Shown here piece by piece: positions 1 through 5,607 of a stretch of DNA of 7,074 nucleotides. Under the pieces are notes generated by a model. The model ran no database searches, was not told the origin of the DNA, and was given only the letters and a program-made list of their open reading frames with translations. The stretch comes from Prolixibacteraceae bacterium. GTDB taxonomy: Bacteria > Bacteroidota > Bacteroidia > Bacteroidales > Prolixibacteraceae. Made by a program: the position numbers and the translations under genes. Location of the stretch: positions 1-7,074 of the forward strand of contig JAEUSS010000492.1 in NCBI GenBank assembly GCA_016788685.1, given 5' to 3'. Every line of letters begins with the position of its first letter. The first letter of the stretch is position 1.

Positions 1-360
1 ATTACGTTTTTCTTTGAATTAGAAAATGAAGGTAGTAAACTTCAGGAATCCCAGTTGACAATTGAAATTACTAAAAACAGTGGTAGGGCCCACCGCCTTT
101 ATCAGAAGATCGTTACCATTGATATTCTTCTCGACAAAAAATTTGGTATAAAGAATGATGGCGGGTATGCTTCAAGTGCCGCAAATATTTTAAATGACAC
201 TTTCTTTAGAAAGTATGACTTTGTAGTTGATGCAATGAGCTACGAACAAAAGAAACAATTCAACGACCAGCTTAAACAAGCTATCGAATCATTCCAGGAT
301 ATATTCTTTGAGCGGTTTAAAATCCTTTCCAACCAACTGGATACTTATTCTCCCCAGTAA
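1..360 (+). CDS. Hypothetical protein, C-terminal part (5' end outside the window)
   Basis: The reading frame is open from base 1 to the TAA at 358-360, giving 119 residues. The TTG at 55 is therefore no reason to start there, and this is best read as the 3' end of a longer gene. I do not recognise the family. The fragment is hydrophilic, with no membrane segment or signal peptide. Its last 45 residues (around MSYEQKKQFNDQ through FKILSNQL) look strongly helical and could form a coiled or bundled helix. Codon use is A/T-rich: bases 1-480 are about 35% GC by count, clearly below the genes downstream, which suggests an accessory or horizontally acquired segment. The stop codon lies inside an 11-bp tandem duplication (352-373). 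Function is unknown, and no homology search was possible. Confidence 0.6.
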   Translation: MTFFFELENEGSKLQESQLTIEITKNSGRAHRLYQKIVTIDILLDKKFGIKNDGGYASSAANILNDTFFRKYDFVVDAMSYEQKKQFNDQLKQAIESFQDIFFERFKILSNQLDTYSPQ

Positions 361-410
361 AACCCCAGTAAATACACGTGTTGTAGGGTAAAACCTCCAA
401 TAAGTATCCA
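338..410. repeat. 12-bp perfect inverted repeat flanking the end of the first gene
   Basis: TGGATACTTATT at 338-349 is the exact reverse complement of AATAAGTATCCA at 399-410, with 49 bases between. The left arm lies in the last codons of the first gene and the right arm in the non-coding stretch after it. No T-run follows the right arm, so it is not a standard intrinsic terminator. It could be an RNA structure in the 3' end of the message, or a protein-binding or recombination site at the edge of an accessory segment. The match is seen directly; the role is inferred. Confidence 0.5.
352..373. repeat. Tandem 11-bp direct repeat across the stop codon
   Basis: Two adjacent units, CCCCAGTAAAA (352-362) and CCCCAGTAAAT (363-373), differ at the last base only. 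The first unit contains the last sense codons and stop of the upstream gene, so the second looks like a local duplication of the gene end. It may be slippage, or half of a repeated protein-binding site. Confidence 0.5.
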
Positions 411-437
411 CTAAATATCCGGTATTTATCCGGTAAC
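405..437. repeat. Three tandem 11-bp units (TATCC-N6)
   Basis: The units are TATCCACTAAA (405-415), TATCCGGTATT (416-426) and TATCCGGTAAC (427-437). All three share TATCC, and the last two share TATCCGGTA. The 11-bp period is one helical turn, so a protein would meet each unit on the same face of the DNA. Such helically phased repeats occur as regulator, replication-initiator or recombinase arm sites. Which applies here, if any, cannot be told. The array lies in the A/T-rich gap between the first gene and the radical SAM frame. Confidence 0.45.
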
Positions 438-463
438 AAATTACTTTACACACTCACAGTAAT

Positions 464-486
464 AAAAAAACCACTCGTAAGTGGTT
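464..486. terminator. Terminator-like hairpin at the composition boundary
   Basis: AACCACT (469-475) and AGTGGTT (480-486) form a perfect 7-bp stem with the 4-base loop CGTA. A run of seven A precedes it (464-470). On the minus strand this reads as a stem followed by a T-run, an intrinsic terminator. On the plus strand the expected T-run is missing: after AGTGGTT the sequence continues AAACTTC. As the end of the upstream plus-strand gene it would be a bidirectional terminator that has lost its right side, which fits a junction near base 486. The GTG start assumed for the next frame is in the 3' arm of the stem. Confidence 0.45.
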
Positions 487-1572
487 AAACTTCAAACAGT
501 TTCAGGCTGTTCAAAAACAATCAAAAAGGTAACATTTTATTTTAGCCCCCACAGTTCGTATTGTTATCAGGCTGGTTATGAGTCGCAATTTGTTGCTTTG
601 TCGAAAGAAGTCATCGATTCGTTTTTTGATTATATCCTGAAGGAGTTTGCCGGGAGGCGAAAGTACATTACCATTTTTGGCGGTGAACCATTCCTGAATG
701 CCCCTCAGCATAAAGAGAATATCGCATACATCATACAGGAGGCTGCCCGGAATAATCTTGAGGTTGCGGTGGTTACGAATGGTTATCACCTTCAGGAATA
801 TATGGAAATACTGAAGTCGGGTAAGATCAGAGAAATTCAGGTAACCCTTGATGGCACGCGCGATATACATAACAAGCGCCGTTTCCTGAAAGGAGGCGAT
901 GCGACGTTTGACCGGATTGTTTCGGGAGTTGATTTGCTTTTGGAAAATCAGATTCCGGTCAACCTTCGTATGGTCGTTGACCGGCAGAATATTTCCAATC
1001 TGCCCGATTTGGCAAAGTTTGCTATTGGAAAAGGCTGGACCTCTTCGGCATTGTTCAAGACCCAACTGGGACGAAACTATGAGCTGCATGAGTGTCAGGC
1101 CAATCAGCAGAAACTGTATTCGAGGCTCGAATTGTACCAGGATTTGTATGCGTTGCTGAAAGAATTCCCGTACATCAGTGAATTTCATCGACCGGCTTTT
1201 TCAGTTTCGAAATTCTTGTTTGAACAGGGAGAAATGCCTGCGCCGCTTTTTGATGCCTGCACCGGGACCAAAACCGAATGGGCATTCGATTTCACCGGAA
1301 ATATATATGCCTGCACAGCCACTGTCGGGAAGCACGGTGAGAGTCTGGGCACGTTTTATCCTGAAGTGAGGAAAGATGCTGAAGCTGTTGAGGAATGGCA
1401 GGAACGCGATATTTTATCGATAACGAAATGCCAGAGTTGTAACCTGAGCCTGATTTGCGGCGGGGGCTGCGCATCAATGGCTAAAAACTATAACGGATCG
1501 CTTAACAGTCACGATTGCCGCCCTGTAAGTGAATTACTCGGGTTGGGAATTGCGCATTATTTTAATGAATAG
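481..1572 (+). CDS. Radical SAM/SPASM domain protein, possibly 5'-damaged
   Basis: This resembles a peptide-modifying or anaerobic-maturase type radical SAM enzyme, which would use an Fe-S cluster and S-adenosylmethionine to generate a radical on a peptide or protein. Visible landmarks are the SAM-binding GGEP (residues 67-70, in ITIFGGEPFLN), strands around VAVVTNG (96-101) and IQVTLDG (119-125), and a C-terminal SPASM domain. All seven SPASM cysteines are present: C260, C278 (GX4C), C317-X2-C320-X5-C326-X3-C330 and C346. The N-terminal CX3CX2C motif is not intact: where CX3CX2C should align the sequence has F21-X3-S25-X2-C28, followed by the usual YQ. Stop codons at 460, 463 and 478 rule out upstream extension. 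GTG 481 is the only plausible early start, has no visible ribosome site and lies in a hairpin; the first in-frame ATG is residue 108. At 363 residues it is slightly short for a SPASM maturase. The gene is 24 bases from the thioredoxin-reductase fusion, so probably cotranscribed. No precursor peptide was found beside it. The domain assignment is firm; activity is doubtful. Confidence 0.8.
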   Translation: MVKLQTVSGCSKTIKKVTFYFSPHSSYCYQAGYESQFVALSKEVIDSFFDYILKEFAGRRKYITIFGGEPFLNAPQHKENIAYIIQEAARNNLEVAVVTNGYHLQEYMEILKSGKIREIQVTLDGTRDIHNKRRFLKGGDATFDRIVSGVDLLLENQIPVNLRMVVDRQNISNLPDLAKFAIGKGWTSSALFKTQLGRNYELHECQANQQKLYSRLELYQDLYALLKEFPYISEFHRPAFSVSKFLFEQGEMPAPLFDACTGTKTEWAFDFTGNIYACTATVGKHGESLGTFYPEVRKDAEAVEEWQERDILSITKCQSCNLSLICGGGCASMAKNYNGSLNSHDCRPVSELLGLGIAHYFNE

Positions 1573-1596
1573 AAGGCAAATCAAAAATCAACAACC

Positions 1597-2865
1597 ATGA
1601 AAGAAATCAGCGCCTCCGAATTTGATCAGGAAGTTTTAAAAGGTGAAAATGTTCTGCTGGATTTTTATTCGACCGAATGTCCGCCCTGTGAAGCACTTTT
1701 CCCGAAACTAGAATCGCTCGAACCGTTGTTTAAAGGTGAAATCAAATTTGTAAAAATCTTTCGTCAGGGAAACCGTGAGCTGGCAGATCAGCTGGGAGTA
1801 AAATCTTCGCCTACATTGTTGTTTTTTCAGGACGGGGAAGAGGTTACGGGCAGACTTTCAGGAGGAATCAAACGCTCCGAAATTGTGCGCGAGTTAAAAC
1901 TGATCCTTGGGAAAGAGAAGGTGAATCAGATTATTTCGTCGCAGAAGCCGATTACCACAGATGTTGACGTGGCTATTTTGGGTGCTGGCCCGGGCGGATT
2001 AACAGCCGGCTTGTATCTGTGTCAGGCCAAGATAAATACGGTTTTAGTGGATGTTGCTCTTCCCGGAGGAAATGTATCGACCACTCATGTGGTCTCGAAT
2101 TACCCCGGATTTATTGATCCTCAGCCAGGTTATATGCTGTCGCACAATATGTCGGAGCAGACCAAGCGCTGCGGAACGACCTATAAGGTAGCCGTTGATG
2201 TAACTCATGTCGACCTTCAGAAAAAAGAAATCATGATCGACGGGCAGGAAACCATTCGTGCCAAACGAATTATTATAGCTACCGGAACTTCTCCCAACCG
2301 TATCGGTATTCCGGGCGAACTGGAATATAAAGGGCAGGGTATTTCGTATTGCGCCACTTGCGATGCCAAGTATTTTGTTGACAAGGAAGTGGTGGTAATC
2401 GGAGGAGGAAATTCAGCCATTGAAGAAGCTGATTTCATTTCGAAGTTTGCTTCAAAAATTACCATTGTTCATCAGTTCGACCAGTTGCAGGCCAACAAAA
2501 CGGCTCAGGAAAAAGCATTTGCCAATTCCAAAATTTCATTCTTGCTTTCGCACGAACCACGAGCCTTCAGGAAGATCGGCGACAAAATGGAGGTAGAGGT
2601 AGAGAACCTGAAAACCAAAGAAACGAAGACTTTGACGACCGATGGGATTTTTGTTTTTATCGGGCAAAAACCAAACCTGGAAATGTTCGGCGGACAACTT
2701 GAACTGGATCAGTGGGGATACATCAAAACCGATGAAGACAAGCGCACGAACATCAACGATGTGTTTGCAGTTGGCGATGTAACCAGTAAAAAATACCGGC
2801 AGATTACCACTGCAATTGCTGACGGAACCATTGCAGCCATTGCGATTACACGAGAGATCGGATAG
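1597..2865 (+). CDS. Thioredoxin domain fused to a thioredoxin-reductase-like FAD/NAD(P) oxidoreductase
   Basis: Two modules form a 422-residue cytosolic flavoprotein expected to move electrons from a reduced cofactor through FAD and a CXXC disulfide to its own thioredoxin domain. Residues 1-105 are a thioredoxin fold with active site C28-P-P-C31 (in STECPPCE; the usual WCGPC tryptophan is absent) and the cis-proline SPT near 71-73. Residues 122-422 are a TrxR module: FAD site GAGPGGLTAG (129-138), redox pair C252-A-T-C255, second dinucleotide site GGGNSAIEEA (269-278), and C-terminal FAD motif VFAVGDV then YRQITTA (389-406). The NADPH-specific HRRxxxR of classical TrxR is replaced by HQFDQLQ (292-298). 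This, with the N-terminal thioredoxin fold, recalls AhpF, the NADH-dependent peroxiredoxin reductase, though AhpF has a longer N-terminal domain. The usual TrxR is about 310 residues. ATG 1597 follows an A-rich leader. The gene follows the radical SAM gene closely and is closed by a strong terminator. It may keep a maturase or its substrate reduced, but that link rests on adjacency only. Confidence 0.9.
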   Translation: MKEISASEFDQEVLKGENVLLDFYSTECPPCEALFPKLESLEPLFKGEIKFVKIFRQGNRELADQLGVKSSPTLLFFQDGEEVTGRLSGGIKRSEIVRELKLILGKEKVNQIISSQKPITTDVDVAILGAGPGGLTAGLYLCQAKINTVLVDVALPGGNVSTTHVVSNYPGFIDPQPGYMLSHNMSEQTKRCGTTYKVAVDVTHVDLQKKEIMIDGQETIRAKRIIIATGTSPNRIGIPGELEYKGQGISYCATCDAKYFVDKEVVVIGGGNSAIEEADFISKFASKITIVHQFDQLQANKTAQEKAFANSKISFLLSHEPRAFRKIGDKMEVEVENLKTKETKTLTTDGIFVFIGQKPNLEMFGGQLELDQWGYIKTDEDKRTNINDVFAVGDVTSKKYRQITTAIADGTIAAIAITREIG

Positions 2866-2894
2866 TTTTTAAAGGTTAATATAGATTCATTAAG

Positions 2895-2946
2895 TTCCGG
2901 CATTCATTTTCCTGAAAAAAGAAAATGGAGCCGGAATTTTTTTTTT
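2895..2946 (+). terminator. Strong intrinsic terminator after the Trx-TrxR gene
   Basis: TTCCGGC (2895-2901) pairs with GCCGGAA (2930-2936). Above a small internal loop, CATTTTC (2905-2911) pairs with GAAAATG (2921-2927). Ten T residues follow (2937-2946). It ends the radical SAM / Trx-TrxR unit 30 bases after its stop codon and separates it from the CreD locus. Confidence 0.85.
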
Positions 2947-2952
2947 GAATTC

Positions 2953-2982
2953 TTGTTTTTTGAACTTTAATCATTAACTTTG
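2953..2982 (+). promoter_or_regulatory. Bacteroidota-type promoter of the CreD locus membrane protein gene
   Basis: TAACTTTG (2975-2982) matches the Bacteroidota -7 consensus TAnnTTTG exactly. A TTG at 2953-2955 lies 19 bases upstream, a suitable distance for the -33 box. Transcription would start near 2987-2990, leaving a leader of about a dozen bases before ATG 3002. The -7 box overlaps the left arm of the palindromic operator, so a bound repressor would cover it. Expression has not been measured. Confidence 0.65.
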
Positions 2983-3001
2983 TATTTCAAAGTACTTTTA
3001 A
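2976..3001 (+). promoter_or_regulatory. Palindromic operator, copy 1 (ACTTTG-N5-CAAAGT)
   Basis: ACTTTGTATTTCAAAGT (2977-2993) is an inverted repeat with 6-bp arms and a 5-bp centre. It lies in a 26-base block, 2976-3001, that recurs at 4072-4097 with one difference (T2983 against C4079). The block ends directly at ATG 3002. Overlap with the -7 box suggests repression. The likely binder is the small winged-helix protein encoded at 3761-4057, between the two copies. Sequence and duplication are seen directly; the binder is inferred. Confidence 0.7.
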
Positions 3002-3640
3002 ATGAAAGCAAACTTATCCAACCCCAAAGAAGATCTTCAGGCCATTCGTGAATTCATGGAACGGTCGTCAAAGTTTTTGTCGCTCAGTGGCTTGTCTGGT
3101 ATTTTTGCCGGACTCTGTGCTTTGATTGGCGCCGCTTTTGCCTGGTTTGTCATTCTCGGCTCGGGAAGCTTGTTTTACGACGAGTATTTGTGTAGTGTCG
3201 GCGCTTCGCCTTTTAATCAGGTAACTATAAGCCTGACTATTGACGCGATCATCGTTTTGGGAACAGCAATCCTGGGAGCTTTTTATTTTTCGTGCCGGAA
3301 GGCCCGAAAAAGCGGGCAGAAACTTTGGACTAGCTCAACCCGCCGTTTGTTGTGGCATCTCTCGATCCCCCTGGTTGCCGGAGGAGTATTTGTGATGATT
3401 CTGATCTTCAGGAATAGTGTCGATTTAGTAGCATCCGCAACGCTTGTTTTTTATGGATTGGCGCTGGTTAATGCCGGGAAATTTACCCTGGGAGAGATAC
3501 ATTACCTGGGGCTGACTGAAATTCTGTTGGGCATACTCGCCGGAATTTTTGTTTCTCACGGACTGCTGTTCTGGACTCTGGGGTTTGGTCTGATGCATAT
3601 TGTTTACGGTACGGTGATGTACTACAGGCATGAAAGGTAA
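3002..3640 (+). CDS. Six-helix membrane protein of the CreD locus, function unknown
   Basis: A 212-residue hydrophobic protein with a short polar N-terminus (about 25 residues) and roughly six predicted membrane helices at about 28-51, 75-97, 119-137, 141-158, 166-185 and 187-207. A basic loop (SCRKARKSGQK, 97-107) between helices 2 and 3 is probably cytoplasmic. I recognise no enzyme or transporter motif and do not name a family. Start choice is supported by ATG 3002 lying right after a perfect -7 box and operator. The gene precedes the HTH regulator by 120 bases in the same direction and shares its operator sequence with creD, so it is probably coregulated with the envelope protein CreD. 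It may be an accessory membrane component of that response, which is inference from position and operator only. Confidence 0.8.
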   Translation: MKANLSNPKEDLQAIREFMERSSKFLSLSGLSGIFAGLCALIGAAFAWFVILGSGSLFYDEYLCSVGASPFNQVTISLTIDAIIVLGTAILGAFYFSCRKARKSGQKLWTSSTRRLLWHLSIPLVAGGVFVMILIFRNSVDLVASATLVFYGLALVNAGKFTLGEIHYLGLTEILLGILAGIFVSHGLLFWTLGFGLMHIVYGTVMYYRHER

Positions 3641-3648
3641 AAATGGTA

Positions 3649-3719
3649 TCGGATGAAGGGACAGGGGAAAGGCCGGATAAACTCCGGAACGGTGAGCTAA
3701 AAACCGACTCATCATCCGA
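3649..3719. repeat. 8-bp inverted repeat between membrane protein and regulator genes
   Basis: TCGGATGA (3649-3656) and TCATCCGA (3712-3719) are exact reverse complements 55 bases apart. A smaller CCGG/CCGG pairing is possible inside the loop (around 3673-3687). Only ATTTTAA follows, so this is at best a weak terminator or attenuating structure that might lower expression of the regulator relative to the membrane protein. Confidence 0.3.
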
Positions 3720-3760
3720 ATTTTAAGGTTTGAGTAAATCGTTAAATAGCTAATATACAG

Positions 3761-4057
3761 GTGAAAAATCCAATTTCTAATCTTCAGAAGGTATTTGAAA
3801 GCCGCATCCGGCTTGGAATCATGTCGGCATTGGTGGTGAACGATACACTCGATTTCAATGCCCTGAAAGATTTACTTGAAGTAACTGACGGGAATCTGGC
3901 AAGCCACCTGAAAGCTTTGGAACAGCAAGAAATTATTATTGTTTCGAAGCAGTTTGTGGGGCGGAAGCCCAGTACAACTTACCAAGCGACAGATCATGGA
4001 AAGAACCTGTTCCGTCAGCATCTGGCAGCGCTGGAAGTGCTTATCGGCAATCAATAA
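3761..4057 (+). CDS. Small winged-helix transcriptional regulator (HTH_34 type)
   Basis: A 98-residue protein with the layout of the MarR/ArsR-like HTH_34 family: N-terminal dimerisation helix (NPISNLQKVFESRIRLGIMS), helix-turn-helix with recognition helix in TDGNLASHLKALEQQ (about 43-57), and a beta wing around QFVGRKPSTTYQAT (63-76), then a C-terminal helix. There is no sensor domain and no metal-binding cysteine cluster, so any signal must act through a partner or a small ligand. The start is GTG 3761; the family usually begins with this MKNPI-like sequence, which supports the choice. It lies between two copies of a palindromic operator, one before the upstream membrane gene and one before creD 52 bases downstream. 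It probably binds both and, if cotranscribed with the membrane gene, controls itself. No clear promoter of its own was seen. Confidence 0.9.
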   Translation: MKNPISNLQKVFESRIRLGIMSALVVNDTLDFNALKDLLEVTDGNLASHLKALEQQEIIIVSKQFVGRKPSTTYQATDHGKNLFRQHLAALEVLIGNQ

Positions 4058-4071
4058 TTTTTTTACCTATA

Positions 4072-4097
4072 AACTTTGCATTTCAAAGTACTTTTAA
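4072..4097 (+). promoter_or_regulatory. Palindromic operator, copy 2, with creD promoter
   Basis: ACTTTGCATTTCAAAGT (4073-4089) repeats the palindrome found before the membrane protein gene; the whole 26-base block matches in 25 positions. AAACTTTG (4071-4078) fits the -7 consensus TAnnTTTG in seven of eight positions. No convincing -33 TTG was found at the usual distance, so the promoter may be weak or need activation. The start of creD is 12 bases after the block. Confidence 0.65.
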
Positions 4098-4109
4098 TTT
4101 TTTAAAATT

Positions 4110-5417
4110 ATGGAAACAAAAGGTATTCAACAATTCATGAACAGTTACAGTGTGAAGATGATTATCGTTTCGGGGCTTGCAATCCTCTTGCTCATCCCTT
4201 CGTTCTTAATTCAGGACGTTATCCGCGAGCGGATTGCCCTGAGCGAAAACGTAAAAAATGAACTTTATGCCCAATGGGGCGGAAGGCAAGTCGTAGCTGG
4301 CCCGGTGCTGAATGTGCCGTTTACCGTTCAGGAGAAAAGTGAAAGCGGGCAGGGGATGATTGAACGGAAAGGAATTGCCCATTTTTTGCCTGAAACGTTA
4401 AAAACAGACGGAATGCTGGCTCCGGAGAAACGGAAACGGGGAATTTACGAAGTGGTGGTTTACGAAGGACTCATTAAACTGAAAGGCTCTTTTGTGCAAC
4501 CGGAGGTCTCGCAGCTGGACATTCCGGATGGGCAATTTAATTGGGATGCGGCTTACTTTACCATTGGTATTTCGGATATGCGGGGAATTAAAAATCTGCC
4601 GGAACTGGTTGTAAACGGACAAAAATGTAAGGTGGACCCGGGCGTGGGCGATACCGATTTGTTCCAGTCGGGGATTACAGTGAAGGCAAACGGCATGGAT
4701 TTGAAGCAACCGATGAATTTCGAGATCGAACTGGCTCTGAACGGTTCGGAAGATTTTTCGGTGGAAGCCCTGGGGAAAACTTCGGAAGTGTCGTTAAAAT
4801 CAGATTGGGCACAGCCTAGCTTTTCAGGAGTATTTCTTCCGACGGATCGGACTGTCACTGCCCGTGGTTTTACAGCCAATTGGCAGGTGACTCACCTGAA
4901 CCGGAATTTCCCGCAGCAGTGGGCGGATAAAAAGTTTAATACGCACGAGGCCAAGTTGGGTGTTGAGCTGCTTATCCCGATTGACCATTACCAGAAATCG
5001 ATGCGCTCGGTGAAATATGCCATTCTTTTTATCGCGCTTAATTTCATTATTTTCATTTTTATCGAGATCAAAAGCAAAACCCGGATTCATCCTTTTCAGT
5101 ATTCACTGGTTGCTTTTGCTCTTCTTATCTTCTACGCGCTGCTCACTTCCATTGGCGAACAAACCGGTTTTAACCTGGCTTATCTGATCTCGGCGGTGGC
5201 GGTAACCTCGCTGATTTCGTGGTACGCGTTCAGTATCCTGAAGGACAGGCGCATGGTTGCCTGGGTAACGCTTTTGCAAACGGGGCTGTACTTGTTTTTG
5301 TTTACTATTTTGCAGTTGCAGGATTATGCACTGCTCGCCGGAAGTGTCGGATTGTTTGTGATTCTGGCTATTATCATGCGGGCCTCGCAGCAAATCAAAT
5401 GGTATGCGGAAGGGTAA
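4110..5417 (+). CDS. creD: Cell envelope integrity protein CreD
   Basis: A 435-residue inner-membrane protein matching the CreD family in length (E. coli CreD is about 450). An N-terminal membrane helix (about 16-36) is followed by the family segment VIRERI...WGGRQVVAGPVLNVPF (38-71). A large domain, probably periplasmic, runs to about 295 and holds the conserved stretch GFTANWQVTHLNRNFP (253-268). Around GVELLIPIDHYQKSMRSVKY (284-303) the chain enters the membrane again. Five further helices are visible at about 302-320, 331-349, 354-376, 382-402 and 406-424. In enteric bacteria CreD is controlled by the CreBC two-component system and affects envelope and colicin tolerance; its molecular activity is not settled. 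Here the neighbour is a small winged-helix regulator rather than CreBC, and the operator-bearing promoter region suggests local control. ATG 4110 follows an A/T-rich leader. Confidence 0.95.
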   Translation: METKGIQQFMNSYSVKMIIVSGLAILLLIPSFLIQDVIRERIALSENVKNELYAQWGGRQVVAGPVLNVPFTVQEKSESGQGMIERKGIAHFLPETLKTDGMLAPEKRKRGIYEVVVYEGLIKLKGSFVQPEVSQLDIPDGQFNWDAAYFTIGISDMRGIKNLPELVVNGQKCKVDPGVGDTDLFQSGITVKANGMDLKQPMNFEIELALNGSEDFSVEALGKTSEVSLKSDWAQPSFSGVFLPTDRTVTARGFTANWQVTHLNRNFPQQWADKKFNTHEAKLGVELLIPIDHYQKSMRSVKYAILFIALNFIIFIFIEIKSKTRIHPFQYSLVAFALLIFYALLTSIGEQTGFNLAYLISAVAVTSLISWYAFSILKDRRMVAWVTLLQTGLYLFLFTILQLQDYALLAGSVGLFVILAIIMRASQQIKWYAEG

Positions 5418-5433
5418 CCTGGCAAGCAACGGA

Positions 5434-5475
5434 ATTCCGGTCTCCAGTCTACAAAAGGAGGCCGGAATCTTTTCG
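5434..5475 (+). terminator. Intrinsic terminator after creD
   Basis: ATTCCGGTCTCC (5434-5445) pairs with GGAGGCCGGAAT (5457-5468) over 12 pairs including one G-U, with an 11-base loop, followed by CTTTTCG. It begins 16 bases after the creD stop codon and closes the locus. Its 3' arm resembles that of the terminator at 2895-2946. Confidence 0.75.
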
Positions 5476-5528
5476 TATTGTGGCGGTTTTTTACAGTCCA
5501 TTAAAGACCGAAGTGAAAATCTGTATGT

Positions 5529-5555
5529 TTGGCCTGAAATTTTGTTTTATATTTG
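5529..5555 (+). promoter_or_regulatory. Bacteroidota-type promoter of the DUF2007 gene
   Basis: TATATTTG (5548-5555) is a perfect TAnnTTTG -7 box. TTG at 5529-5531 lies 16 bases upstream and is a candidate -33 box, slightly closer than usual. A start near 5560-5563 gives a leader of about 45 bases before ATG 5608. A second T-rich stretch with TTTG (5571-5575) follows but fits less well. Confidence 0.5.
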
Positions 5556-5607
5556 ACTGTACAAGTTTTTTGTTTGCAGTAAATTACCCGTTATAAAATT
5601 CAGAATA

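Noticed and set aside
55..360. TTG 55 as the true start of the first gene
   Set aside because: The frame stays open to base 1, so the visible part is more simply the 3' end of a longer gene.
405..437. CRISPR array
   Set aside because: Three contiguous 11-bp units without spacers are too short and too close; no cas gene is present.
361..480. A short precursor-peptide gene for the radical SAM enzyme
   Set aside because: The plus strand has no ATG here and several stops. A minus-strand frame runs back into the first gene and has no leader-peptide or Cys/Gly-rich character.
511..1188. Open frame of 225 codons on the minus strand inside the radical SAM gene
   Set aside because: It is fully antisense to a gene with clear GGEP and SPASM motifs, and its translation shows no recognisable domain.
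5219..5596. Plus-strand frame overlapping the end of creD and running into the gap
   Set aside because: It begins in another frame of creD, crosses the creD terminator and contains no family signal; the CreD frame explains the region.
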